Source: Malaya genurostris (Eukaryota > Arthropoda > Insecta > Diptera > Culicidae). From it: DNA of 64,000 nt. The stretch is from positions 147,252,389 through 147,316,388 of the forward strand of contig NC_080571.1 in assembly GCF_030247185.1 (NCBI RefSeq), read 5' to 3'. Position 1 is the stretch's first letter. Each line of letters opens with the position of its first letter. The notes under the pieces were generated by a model. It saw only the letters and a program-made list of their open reading frames with translations, ran no database searches and was not told the origin of the DNA. A program made the translations under genes and the position numbers. Of the stretch, positions 44,306-55,591 are shown in pieces.

Positions 44306-45986
44306 GTTGATTACACAACTAACAGTTAAAATAAACAATAAATAATATTTCGCGCGCGGCACTGGGAGCGAATGAAAAACACGTCCGAACTTGACGACGA
44401 CTAAAATGAGTGAGTGACTGTCTATATGAGAGATATTCGTCATTTCTAAAGCTAGTACGTGTTACAGCCTATATACTACGCTTCGTAAACGCTTGTAAGA
44501 GTAAATTTAAACATCCAACTGATATATTTGTCACAACACAAGAAATGCAAGCAGCCAAAGAAGCATTGGTCAAAGGTGTGCAGCAGCAAACGTTCCACGA
44601 AGAGTTGAAGGCGTTAAAAAACAAGCGACCACTTCCATCACATTCAGCATTGAAATATCTTCGTCCAATAATTGATACTAATGGAATCCTTCGTGTCGGT
44701 GGCCGGCTTCAACACTCCGAAGAAGTATACCAAGCCAAGCACCCTATGATTCTCCCAAGTAAGCATCCACTATCTCGCCTCATCGCACAGCATTATCACA
44801 CCCTCACATTGCATTCAGGCCCTCGTATGACATTGGCATCGATTCGGCAAGAGTTCTGGCCGTTACGTGGTAAAGACTTGGTTAATTTTGTGTGTCGTAA
44901 GTGTCTCATATGTTTTCGCCACCGCCCTGTCCCTGCTACTCAGCCCGTAGGTCAACTTCCCAAGACTCGTACTGTACCCAGTAGACCATTCACGATCACT
45001 GGAGTGGATTATTGCGGCCCATTTTATATGAAACCAGTACATCGCCGAGCATCCCCGCAAAAAGCATTCATAGCTGTTTTTATTTGCTTTGCTACTAAAG
45101 CCGTGCATTCATTCCGATTCATTCCGATAATGGAACTAATTTCAAGGGAGCAAAAAATACTCTACTGGCACTGTATCATATGCTCAACGATAAACCTAGT
45201 CATGAAAAAATTGTTAATGAATGTGTCAATAGAGGCATTCAATGGAAATTCATACCCCCTCGAGCACCCAATTTCGGAGGGCTATGGGAAACAGCAGTAA
45301 AAACAGCAAAAACTTCGTTGATCAAAACGATCGGTCAATGTAAACTATCGTACGAAGATTTCGTCACTCTATTAACGCAGATCGAGGCCAACATGAACAC
45401 TCGTCCACTTACTCCACTTTCGGAAGATCCCTCTGAGCTCGACGTGTTAACTCCAGGACATTTCCTTACGGGATCATCATTGGGAACATTACCAGATCCA
45501 GATTACACTAAAATACAACCCAATCGATTAAAACACTATCAGCAATTACAGCAGCTGATTCAACAACATTGGGTTCGATGGAAAAAGGAGTATTTGACCG
45601 AAATAAACAGCCAACATCAAAAATCTTCAAAATCGGTCCAATTAGAAGTAGGCCAACTAGTTTTAGTGCGAGATGATAATATGTCATCAATCTCTTGGCC
45701 TCTTGCTCAAATCATCACCACTTATCCTGGTCAAGACGGTCACTCCAGAGTGGTAACAGTGAAAACTGCAGCTGGTGTTTACACACGTCCAGTATCCAAA
45801 ATTTATCCACTTCCGATGAACACCGACATGCAGCCGCAACAAGAAGATACTCAAGGGGTAGCAGCATCCACTACAGAAGACACAAATTGTTCCACTTAAC
45901 GGAATTTAAAGGATTTAGCTCTGAAAAAAAAACATTAACATTATGTGTGAATATAAATTTGTAAACAAATTTAGGTGGCCGGCTAA

Positions 45987-46504
45987 TGTTTACGTATAGT
46001 ATAAAGAGAGAAGCGAAACTGTTATACAAGTATCAATCCTCTTCGAGAAGTTAGGTTGGATGATTTCTAAATGAGCCGCTTTGCGCATAAAGTCAAGAAC
46101 TGTACACGGCAAGGTAGAATACTCGACCGACTCATTGTATGTATTGGTGATCACATAATCGGTTAGGTTTTAGTAGATCAGTTCAGTTCAGCCTTCATTG
46201 CGACAGGTCGGCCACCAAGGCCCAAGTGAAAATTATAGTAAATTGTAGTAAATTGTAGTAGTGTAGTGAAATTAGTAAAAATATAGTTTGATTAAGTAAA
46301 AAGCTGAAAGCATTTTTACTTACCTGGTGCTGATCCTCGTCTTTGGTTGGCTATCTGCGTGGGAATTACTTACCTGTAGATGCACTTGCCGGTTGATATA
46401 CTGCTGCAGTTGAGACCTGAAAGGAAAGGTAGGAGAACTGTCCGCATATTTGGCCTCGGACGTTTTTTTTTTGAACCGGAACACGCCAAGGTAAGGCCAA
46501 AACA
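45987..46504 (+). repeat. 3' LTR of young BEL
   Basis: 518 bp, almost identical to the 5' LTR (two substitutions, one extra T in a T-run). Preceded by AGGTGGCCGGCTAA, a weak candidate polypurine tract, and followed by the GCGCG duplication. Confidence 0.95.
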
Positions 46505-46509
46505 GCGCG

Positions 46510-47035
46510 GTATTGATATTCCGCAAGATTTAGCGATAAGCAAATGACTTGCCTTTGGTTGGCCATTTTTTAACGATACAATGTAAACGGCACTTCCATA
46601 TCCTTTTCTAGAAGCATCGACAAAGCAGTGGAGTTGATAGTTCGTAGCTTCTGGCATTATAACACATCTGAACACCCGAACCTTTTTTATGCACTCTAAA
46701 GTTTACCGAAATGACAACTACAAACATTTTAGCTCGTTCGGGAGCTTGGGCTAAACCGAAAGCTACTATGCGTTATGTAACACTCTCTAAAGCTGGGAGC
46801 TTGGAGATCTTGAATTTAAATTTGTCCTCCATTGAAAACCACAACAGACCTAGAGGTTTTATTGCGGGAGCCAGGTCCAGCTCTAATGTGTCCCTATAAT
46901 CATCTGGTATATAAGCTAAGGCCACTGAACTATTAGAGCTCCATTAACGTAAGGACATTCCAGATCGTTCAGAGCAGATCGTCGACATAAAAACATCTTT
47001 TTATCACTGGAGCTGCCAGTGCAGAGTGGTTCAAA
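46510..47035 (-). pseudogene. old BEL/Pao pol: reverse transcriptase end and RNase H start
   Basis: Reading on the minus strand: RT motif C as FYVDDLL (YVDD at 46977-46988), then the RT connection region in broken frames, then RNase H with NYQLHCFVDASRKGYGSAVY and KASHLLIAKS, ending ISIPR at the young BEL border. It joins 34708-34668 when the young element is removed (..ISIPR then LKLYSVLLEAQL). It is the same old copy as 31735-32827. Several stops; dead. Confidence 0.7.
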
Positions 47036-47862
47036 AGCCCAATTTTACGTTCTTAATTGTTAACTCTTTAAAAACGTGGTTTTCGAGGTACAGTATTTTC
47101 AGCAAAGTTGCTCAGAACGATAGGCGCCATCTTTTGTAAAATTTTATTTATGTGATTGATCCCATGGTTGAATCATTCGTCCGCGATCGTGTGCAGGTGA
47201 GATATGTTCTTTTCAAATATCATTGTAATTGACATTTGCAATGATAAGGTTCATTGTATGTCAGATCAGATCAGTATATATTCAGTACCATGGTACTTGT
47301 CACAGAATATGATTATTTTTGTCGTGGATACGACTTACTTTACTATGGGGCGCCTTTTCAAAATTTACCCTGTACAATAATGGGCAGAACTTTATCGCGA
47401 ATATCTCTTGGTGTACCTAACCCAGCAATAGAATTTTTGCTGCAAGCTATCGGTAATATGATCAGGAATATGTTATTTAATTTTCAACAGCGTGAGAAAA
47501 CCATAAATAATTGAAAAAACAAGGAATTCCGAGCTTGCATGACACAAGATTAGAGCATACCAATTATAGGGCTGAGGCCAGTGTGTTTTAGGGCGTTTCA
47601 AAGGGCTATTTTCACGCTTCAAATCTGATTTTCTTCAGAAACGGTGACGAATATCAAAAAATCCAACTAATAATCTCTTTTAGAAAATTAGTTTAGATTA
47701 TTCTGTGAAAATTTCAGAATGATTCATTGACATTAGTGGCCGGGAAAGTCTTTTTTCTGAAGGAAGAATTGCATAGCTGAAAACGGCAACATTCAACTTG
47801 TTCATTGAATATCTCGCCTTCAAAAGCATGGATCAAAAATCTATCCTGACAATGTCTAGATA
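47036..47862. other. no gene recognised
   Basis: AT-rich sequence. A frame at 47254-47514 is open on the plus strand but shows no known domain. Nothing else is supported. Confidence 0.4.
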
Positions 47863-49170
47863 ATTTAGTTTAGATGCGATTAGTAGCATTAGCATTAGCA
47901 TTAGAGACCGCCCGTGTGTTGCTACTCCGTTATTGATCGGGACCAATTGAGATTGCAAAATGATTTTTTGAAGTAACATGTTTGGGAATAACACATTGTT
48001 TCACACTGTGCAAACTGTATTGAACCATGCATGCTGATCAATACCGACGCCGGCCACGTCCGAATGCAGATCTACTTGGGAGGGAAAGGATTGTTAGTTC
48101 GATGTATGTTGCTACTAAGAACCGAGGAATCCTCTGCATTCTCACATGCATCACAGGAGAGGATACTTTGTTAGTAAATGTTTTAATAATGTTATCATGT
48201 GTTTATTGCTCTGGGTAGCCGGCTACCAAGAATGTTTTAAAGTATTATCGTTTTATGTGTTACTTTGTGCTGGCAATATAATGCACGAAACAGTCAATCT
48301 CCGAAATTGACAAAACTCCGGACAGCCGGCTGTCGAGTATGCAGTCACTCGTTTATGCATCTACCTTTCGCGTTTTTTTTTTAGTCATGCAAAAAAACAC
48401 ATTCGGATTGATAAAAAAAGGTATCATCTCACTGCTAGGTGGATTAAGCACGTTTTTATAAATGAAACTACGTGATACAAAATAAACGAGCGAATAGGAT
48501 TTAGACAAAAAAGTTGATTCATTGCATTGAAATATTCTAAACAGTTATTATAAAATCATTTTAAATCACCAAACAAAGGTCAACAGATTTCACACGCGTC
48601 TTGATTCTTTATTATTTCCGCTTTATTATTTTAATTATTTATCAAAATTATTAATTGGTTATATTAGTTGATCTGGGCAGCCGGCTACCGAGAAAAATAT
48701 TAATTTACTGTTTGAAATATTAATATCAAGTGTTTTTTACTATGTATTCAATATACCGATACATGTCATCTCTGTTATTAACTTTGTAATATAAACGGAT
48801 TTGCGCAATGGATGATTTTTATCATTCATTTTATAATCCTGAAAGACAATCAATAACATGGAAGAAGAAATCATTCCTAATAAAACTTTTCTACCAAGCT
48901 AGACGAAAATTGATAGGTTGAATAAAGAGATGATTTAGTAAAATAGAGTAATCAGAAGTAAAACATTGAAAATATCTGATAACTGAAAGGAAAAAAAAAC
49001 TCCTTCAATTGTCGCTTTTTACGATAGGAACCCAGTGGATCTATTCTTGGTTCATTTTTTTCCGCCGGATTCCACACGGCATCTAGGCTGGTACAGTCCG
49101 GAGAGAGCTAATAGGTACTATCAATCTCCTAGTGGACCCCAGCCCCTAATTTAGTTTAGATGCGATTAGT
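47863..49170. mobile_element. insertion flanked by a 23-bp direct repeat
   Basis: The 20-mer ATTTAGTTTAGATGCGATTA occurs at ~47862-47881 and ~49148-49167, as a long target-site duplication would. The left edge inside carries a (GCATTA)3 simple repeat near 47887-47907, which could be a LINE- or SINE-type tail. The interior has no coding frame. It holds three palindromes with AGCCGGCT cores (48214, 48321, 48676) and, near 48425, the dispersed-repeat left end in reverse. Identity is unresolved. Confidence 0.45.
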
Positions 49171-49479
49171 GCATAAAAACATATATGTTGTCGCGATAAA
49201 AATTAGGTGAATGTTATTTTTGCAATGGTAAGTCCATTTCTATGGCGGCACCATTTTTTCTGCTCTTGTATACTGGTAATGTAACGAAACATGAGAGAAA
49301 AATAAAATCGGCTCAGCAAAGCTGCCAAACAAGCGGTAGCTTTATTGGATTTTATGTGATGTAGTCAAACTTGTAACCGAAAATATCAAAACTTTTTACA
49401 CATTTACGAGAGAGCATGGAGAGAAATGTAATACGCACAGCGAGCCACACGGTTTTACGCTAACAACTGGCCTCAGTCC
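49171..49479. other. spacer without recognised features
   Basis: No ORF or repeat end recognised between the direct-repeat insertion and the next TTAA element copy. Confidence 0.4.
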
Positions 49480-49483
49480 TTAA

Positions 49484-50700
49484 GGTGAAATGTAGCGTAA
49501 TAAAATGCGCGCAAAATTTGATCCGCTTCAGTTAAACGAACCGTCACACAAAGCATACGAAGAAAAACGGACACATAGAAACAAGAACTTTTTGCAATGA
49601 TTGAGCGCAGTGGGTTTACCTCTCGTTATATTGGCTTGTAAAAAAGACTGGACGTAATGGATTTTTAATCCTTCACACTTTGAATATATGCTAATTCAAT
49701 CGTTATTGTTAGTGATTACTCTTACACTAGAGCTATAAATCATGAGTAATTATGAATGACTAACATGAGGTTATAAGTATATGTATTGAATAACTTGCTA
49801 ACCATGTATATGCCTGAGCTTAGTAGCAGGCATGGATTCTTCTTCAAAAGAACGATTGAAAACAAGAGAACATCCAAGTATTTTTGATATCTTTGCAGTA
49901 GTTCACCAGGCCCTTCCCGCCGATGAGATATAATATACGTAAAAGTTTTTACTTGACTCGCATGAGTTCATCTTACCATGCAGTTAAAATTATTTAGTGA
50001 ATCTTTTCTCAAGCACATATTTGGGGCACGAAATTAAATATAAAGTTATTTCGCAGTTCATTATTATTCATTGTATTCATAAGCTGACTCGAAGCTGACT
50101 CTACATTTTTATCACATTGTTTGTATCACAGGTTAATGAACGATAATACTTGGCTTGTATTCATTTCATACAGTAGCTTGTCAATGATGAAGTAATAGTT
50201 TTGCTATAAAAATTACTACAATCTAAAATAATACCTGTTATACGATATTACACAGCCAAGCTTTATTGCTTCAGCTACATCAATGCATTGAACTCAACCG
50301 AATTGAACATTATTAGCATTATAAATGACAGTTACTTAGAAAATAAACAATTTCTTACAATACCCATTTTGTTGTATTCAACTCGTTTTTATTTCAACAC
50401 AAAACCCAATGATGCATAAATTCGCGTCATAATTTTATATGTAATTTTTGCTCACGATATAATGCCACCGTGCCCACCGTGCATTTCTCACACCACCTCA
50501 ATACGAAACAGCAGCGCGCAAGCAATAAAAAAAATGCGGAAAGGTTTATGTAAACTTTTTCAAATTTCGGTTGTTTTAGCTAATATTTTATAATTTTGAG
50601 TTGCGTTTTCAGATTCTTCGTGAAATTCTGCTACAAACACTACTTTTCAGTTCCAAAATCATCCCCGTGAAACGGAACAGTTACCGTTTATACATTTCAA
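49484..50700 (+). repeat. second copy of the TTAA-flanked element, incomplete
   Basis: TTAA (49480-49483) is followed by GGTGAAATGTAGCGTAATAA and GCGCGCAAAATTTGATCC, matching 28531-28583. The middle (49680-49920) matches 63380-63605 rather than 28535-29330. The block 50200-50660 matches 29336-29800. The right end is missing; a TAA microsatellite begins at 50729. It has no ORF of note. Confidence 0.6.
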
Positions 50701-50728
50701 AAACCTCTATTTATAGCTCTAGTGTAAC

Positions 50729-51022
<294 letters not shown>

Positions 51023-53263
51023 CAAAGTGATAGTAAAAATCGTAGTGCATTTTACTTACCAAAAGTTAGGCCATTACAAAAAATACCTATTTTTCTTCAT
51101 TTTCCTGGGACGCTCTAAGGGTTTTCCTCCTTACATTTCTTTGATCTTGAATCTTCGATGATAATTTCTATTTCAACAGTCTCGTTACTCGTCATGAAAA
51201 TAAAATAAAATCAGGTGTCAATGAGCTTGTTAAATTATATAATGTAAATATGCGCATTTAACACTAGATTGTCCAGGAAAGTCACAATATGTACACAATA
51301 GAAGGGTTGCTTGAAATTCTGTGATCTTTTTTTATTCTTTATTTAACAGTGCAGTGTGCCTTAGTGCATAAATCGTTAAATGAAGCATAAGAAAAGATCA
51401 CAGAATTTCAGGCTTTTATTTATTCTGTCACAGTTTTTTTATTGACTTTCCCTCTTCCAATCATTTTGACTGCTTTTGAACAATTTAGGTCTATACTAAG
51501 TTCTAGGCCTTCTAGTGTTGAGCACGCATCCAGGAAACAAGAACTACATGTATTTCGTGAAGAAATACTAGGTGTGATTGTATGAATTGGTCCATGTAAA
51601 CCGTTCTCTTTCAGAAACACACATCTCACACTTTCAGTTAGAAGGTGACATCTGTGTCAAAGTTGGAGAAATCTAAGTACATTCAAACCATTCCACCATT
51701 GAGAGTGTATTTACACCCGATCAATCAGTTTCGCCGTCATTGCAATATGTAAACATTACCGATACCGAACCGGATCGGATAGGTTTGAAAGTTCCTAAAC
51801 GGTTAATAAAATATCAATTTACTTCTATTCCTGATCAGTGCGGTAAAATTTCATTTTCAATCGAATAATATAAGATATAAATGAAATTTCTGATCGCTGA
51901 CCGTCAGCATATCCCTACTAATTCATTTGACTTTTGCTGCCATTTTCAAGTGAAGCTCCCGGAATTCATCGTCAGTTGAATAATCGTACCTAGTCATTTC
52001 AAGTTTTGCTTGCTCAATTTCGAGTGCCAAGTAGTGTAGCTCCTTCATTGCCTTCGCTCTTGGTAGTAAGCAAGTTCGAACGAATAGAATTATAAATGGA
52101 GTAAAGTATTAAAAATGAAAATTGAAGGAGGAAACAATTAATTTATGCGTATTCTGTGATTGATATTTTAGCTATCTGGTTTGTCTTTCATCTATTATCT
52201 TGAACCAATTCGAATGTTTACATGAACCTCATTTGAAGGCTGCTCTCGCACTATTGAAAGAGATATTTTGTTACTTCAAGAGATCAACTGATGGTGGTTA
52301 AACTGAGCCTCGATTGAAGAGAAACGAGTGATGAACTGAATGCTGCCCGTTCGGGCCGTCAGCAAACATTGTGTGTGTCATTCCAGGCATAAGAATGCTC
52401 GAAACCACATAATGACCTATTTTCAATTTCAAGCAGTATCAGTCCTGTTCCTGTGTCAGTGAAATTATTTTTTTTCAGTGTATATTTTTTCAGGGTGTCC
52501 AGAGTCCCAACAACTTCTTCCTGAACGCCATTTTTGTACAATTAACGGTTTCCGAGTTACAACGATTAGAAAAAGGCAATTTTTGTGAAATGCAAAAATA
52601 CATACGCCCTTTTTAAAAATCAGTCGTGAGTCGTATTGACCTCTCCATTGGTTCAAAACTTATGGTATGCCATACTGAAGCCATGTGCAAAGTTTCATCC
52701 AAATCGGAGAAGGTCGATTCTGATTTTGTCACTTATTCGTCTACTCATTCCTGGAATTGCTCAGTGGAAAAACATCCTATTACATTTAAATTACTACGCT
52801 ATGTTGGAAAGAATGTACAAATCTATTAGGATATTAGTTATTAATATGAAATACTGTTGACAATAAATACATTATAAAAGAAAAAATTACATTAGCTAGA
52901 AATTAGTCTATTTCGTGTTTTCCGCTCACGTTTCGTACATGCATTAGATTAGTTTTAAATATTGTTTTCAACATTTGCAGGGTTAATATGTTATAATTTT
53001 TGTTTGAACCAGTCTCTATTAATAATTTTAGTTTGCTTAACTATTCAATCAATTTGAATGCATGGGATCTTCTATTTGTTTGGCGGTGGTTCGAAATCCG
53101 CCGGAAAATTTAAGTTGTCTTCAGTACTAGCATCTACATTTTCAATTGCTAACTGTTGACTTTCTAGTTTAATATATTAGTTTTGATCGTATGCCTTTTG
53201 GTTCATGATATTAATTTCATTAATTTCGGGAATGCTAAATGTGTTTGAATAGTCTTCTACCAA
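51023..53263. other. mostly unassigned AT-rich DNA
   Basis: No strong gene. Weak items are a small minus-strand frame at 51923-52048 and a CAGGGTGTCCAGAGTCCCAA block at ~52494 preceded by a pyrimidine-rich stretch. Nothing else supported. Confidence 0.4.
51923..52048 (-). other. possible small terminal coding exon
   Basis: 41 codons ending in TGA: start MKELHYLALEIEQAKLEMTR, end FRELHLKMAAKVK. The composition is helical, charged and low in stops, like the C-terminal coiled tail of MADF or Myb/SANT-like proteins in insects. The frame stays open ~48 nt upstream of the ATG, and a CTACCAAG acceptor-like site lies there. It could be a host exon, a Harbinger accessory-protein remnant, or chance. 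Confidence 0.2.
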
Positions 53264-54453
53264 TTTCAATACGGTTTTAGACAAGGTTCTGGCACACAAA
53301 CTGCTATTATAGAACTAGTTGACAAGATAATGAGTGAAATAGATCGTAAGAATATTGTCGGTGCCTTATTTGTTGACCTTGAAAAAGCTTTTGACGCGTT
53401 AAACCACATGATTTTACTCTAAAAGCTCGAATGTTATGGTATCAGAGGCATTGCCAACAGCGTTATTCGTAGTTACTTGACAAATAGGCAACAATTTGTA
53501 TCCATTGATGGGGAACGTAGCAACCTCGCTCCTACGAAAATTGGTGTACCACAAGGTAGTAATATGAGACCTTTATTATTTCTCTTATACATAAATGATT
53601 TAGGAAACTTGAATCTTAACGGTACTCCAAGACTCTTTGCCGATGATACAGCCTTATTTTATCCCCATCATAATATCAGTACCATTATAAGCTCGATGAA
53701 CAGTGACCTAGATGTCCTTGACAAATATTTCAACGCTAATTTATTATCATTGAATTTACTCAAAACGAAATATATGATTTTTCGTTCCATTCCAACCCGA
53801 AGCTAACAGATTACGTGATTGAAAATGTAAAATGCTTTAAATACCTGGGCATACATCTTGACCCTACGTTATCTTGGACTCATCATATAAGTTTTGTTGA
53901 AAAGCGTGTCGCATCTTCCTGTGGTATCATGTGGAGAGTGCGATCATATGTTCCTCGGCGTGCACTTTTGAGCTACTACTATGCTTATATACACTCACAA
54001 CTTAATTATCTTGTACCGGTCTGGGGCCGTGCAGCTAGCTCTCATCTGAAAAAATAACAAACTCCTCAGAATAGGTGTCTTAAAACTATTTTTAATAGAC
54101 CTCTACTGTTCTCTACGTTTTCATTGTACTCCGACCAAGCTCATAATGCTCTACCAATAGCTTACTTATGTGACATGCAAACCTTGTTGTTCGTTCATGA
54201 CACCTTGCATGCCACGACACATCGTAACATACAGTTTTCAACTCCAAACCATTTGTACACGACGCGCCGTAATGGCAACTTGCAACGCATTCGAACAACC
54301 ACAACTCTGGACCAAAGGCGTATTCTGTTTGTTGGTCCTACAAAGTTTAATGCACTTCCTCTTGACATGCAACAAATCAACATCCGTACCATATTTAGAT
54401 CTAGATTGAAGCACTACTTTAGACAAAGACTGAATGAAATTTTTATACAATAA
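53264..54453 (+). pseudogene. 5'-truncated LINE: reverse transcriptase, C-terminal half
   Basis: Starts in RT before motif A (FQYGFRQGSGTQTAIIEL), motif A LFVDLEKAFDALNH, motif B GVPQGSNMRPLLFLLYIND, motif C LFADDTALFY (FADD). Then KCFKYLGIHLDPTLSWTHHI and the C-terminal region through 54453. Lesions are an in-frame TAA at 53420-53422, a frameshift near 53795 and a TAA at 54055-54057. It is a Jockey/CR1-superfamily element, possibly of the Rex1/Crack/Daphne type. The 3' UTR, with ATTAAAAAAAAAAGTG at ~54757, runs to ~54775. Endonuclease and ORF1 are absent (5' truncation). Confidence 0.7.
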
Positions 54454-54820
54454 GCGTAAAGTTTAAACAATCGTAATCTATCTGTATATCAATGTTAGTT
54501 AAACGTCAACAGTATTATATTATTCAATGTTAGATATTAAACGTGGATCCCTTAAAAGGAAACTTATTTCCACTGGGATTCCACACCAATAAATTAGTTA
54601 ATTGCACATCTTAGAATAAATTGTTTTAATCTCAGTTCTTCTTGTTTTTCTTTGTTAGTATTTAAATTTTGCCAGTGTTAATGAACTGAGATTAGTTGCG
54701 TCCATTACCAGGGGCTCCTTGTTGAGCTTTTTGGTGTGGGGGAGTGTGGTGGGCAATTAAAAAAAAAAGTGTTCATAAGGATTATGGTAAGGGGTTATAT
54801 CTTAATAGTAAATAAAATCT
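54454..54820 (+). other. 3' UTR of the truncated LINE and spacer
   Basis: AT-rich sequence after the RT fragment. GGGGCTCCTTGTTGAGCTTT and an A-run near 54758-54768 look like the LINE 3' end. No gene. Confidence 0.45.
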
Positions 54821-54919
54821 TCATAGAATGGATCGAAGTACGGTGTTTGTTCAATATTATGTAATTCTTCTACGTGGAATCTAGGTTACCCTGTTCGGAA
54901 AAACAATTGTTGTGGATAT

Positions 54920-55320
54920 GGTCTAAAACGTTGAGCTGAATGGGGTTGGAAAGGCATTGTATACCGATATTTCAATCCTGGGTAAATTTGTGGGCTTTGT
55001 GGGGTTTATTGAAGATTTTTGTTTATATATTTTTACTTGTTTTGACCTAATGCACTGATCAATGTCCATTGGCGTGGGTTTTTGAAATTTTGTGAACAGA
55101 GGATTGGGTCTGAAAACGTTCCTAGACATTGTCACAAATTTTGGCGAGCCCGTATTATAGTACGGTTTTTGAGGGAACCCGTCAATTTGTAATGGAGTCT
55201 TATAGGCTGAAAGAAATGGTTTTTTCGGTGGCCTGGGGGTGCATTGTTAATGATTGGTGTAATTTTTTTCTGAGAATTTCGTTCTTCTATACAAGCATCG
55301 AAGGCTTCTTTCAATGTATA
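54920..55320 (-). pseudogene. Ty3/gypsy gag-like fragment
   Basis: Two overlapping minus-strand frames (55314-55132 and 55135-54923). The first has SLKEAF-type sequence (MKEAFDACIEERNSQKK), which resembles the end of a gypsy capsid domain. The second has NVFRPNPLFTKFQKPTPMDI, resembling the linker before a zinc knuckle in mdg1/412-like Gag proteins (..PTPMD/E.D). No zinc knuckle, protease or LTR was found nearby. A short remnant; moderate to low certainty. Confidence 0.4.
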
Positions 55321-55591
55321 TGGCTTTTACGAACCTACGTTTCCGCCAATGGGCTCTTTTAATCCGCCCAGAAAAAAGTACGGGTGTGTAATGTCACAGG
55401 CATAACTGGATGTTGTGAATACAAATATAACTGAAACACTTTTTTCTTACTTTCGAATATCAATTAGTTGATCACTTGTATTAATTATGCCAGCTTTCCC
55501 CTTTTCACTAGAATTTGAAACGATGCTATGCATTTTAGATGCTATGCATTAGCAAATTAATAGAAACTACAACTAAAACTGGCTTCATTTA

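Larger units (their letters stand above)
39961..44421 (-). mobile_element. PHD-finger LINE with both ORFs intact
   Basis: A minus-strand non-LTR retrotransposon of ~4.46 kb inside BEL pol. It has a ~115-nt 5' UTR starting near 44420 (CAGTCACTCACTCATTTTAG), ORF1 44305-43055, ORF2 43100-40089, and a ~128-nt 3' UTR ending in a short CAAATAAATAAAT tail. BEL codons TTT (39958-39960) and CTA (44422-44424) become adjacent and in frame when it is removed, so it has essentially no target-site duplication. Both ORFs are open from start to stop. A CR1/L2-like affiliation is inferred from the ORF1 PHD finger and RT order. Confidence 0.88.
36226..45899 (+). pseudogene. BEL/Pao gag-pol polyprotein, interrupted
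   Basis: One frame from the ATG at 36226. Gag domain (~residues 110-300, LPQINLPEFDGCFEKWLAFH), zinc knuckles (~330-395; CSNCMGRNHLARDCP), aspartic protease (DSGSQANLM at ~473), and reverse transcriptase from ~740 with YMDD at 38890-38901. RNase H follows (FHVFCDASELAYGACIY, ~39403), then the integrase zinc-binding region (44790-44920) and core (TGVDYCGPF, ~45000). Lesions are TAA at 38743-38745, TGA at 39628-39630, the LINE between 39960 and 44422 (frame preserved), and a deletion with frameshift near 45110-45130. That deletion removes ~30 residues before HSDNGTNF. The C-terminus reads 45180-45899. Not functional as it stands. Confidence 0.85.
34709..46504 (+). mobile_element. young BEL/Pao LTR retrotransposon with nested LINE
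   Basis: LTRs at 34709-35225 and 45987-46504, a primer site, a ~1-kb leader, a single gag-pol frame and an AG-rich stretch before the 3' LTR (AGGTGGCCGGCTAA). Total 11.8 kb, or ~7.3 kb without the LINE at 39961-44421. The LTRs differ at two bases and one T-run length, so the insertion is recent. The coding region has two in-frame stops and an integrase deletion, which suggests it was already defective when it inserted and was supported in trans. Confidence 0.92.
34704..46509. repeat. 5-bp target-site duplication of the young BEL
   Basis: GCGCG at 34704-34708 and at 46505-46509 directly flank the LTRs, as expected for a BEL/Pao integration. The span given covers both copies and the element between them. 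Confidence 0.9.

Noticed and set aside
44306..44443. N-terminal extension of the intact LINE ORF1 to an upstream ATG
   Set aside because: The upstream ATG lies in BEL sequence outside the LINE; the ATG at 44305 directly precedes the PHD finger.
45973..45986. AGCCGGCT-like palindrome next to the BEL 3' LTR linked to those at 48214-48689
   Set aside because: Only GCCGGC is shared; too short to connect the BEL end with the palindromes downstream.
53078..53100. GGTTCGAAATCC resembling a tRNA B box, with GGCGG/CCGCC stem
   Set aside because: The loop is 11 nt and no A box, anticodon arm or acceptor stem fits around it.
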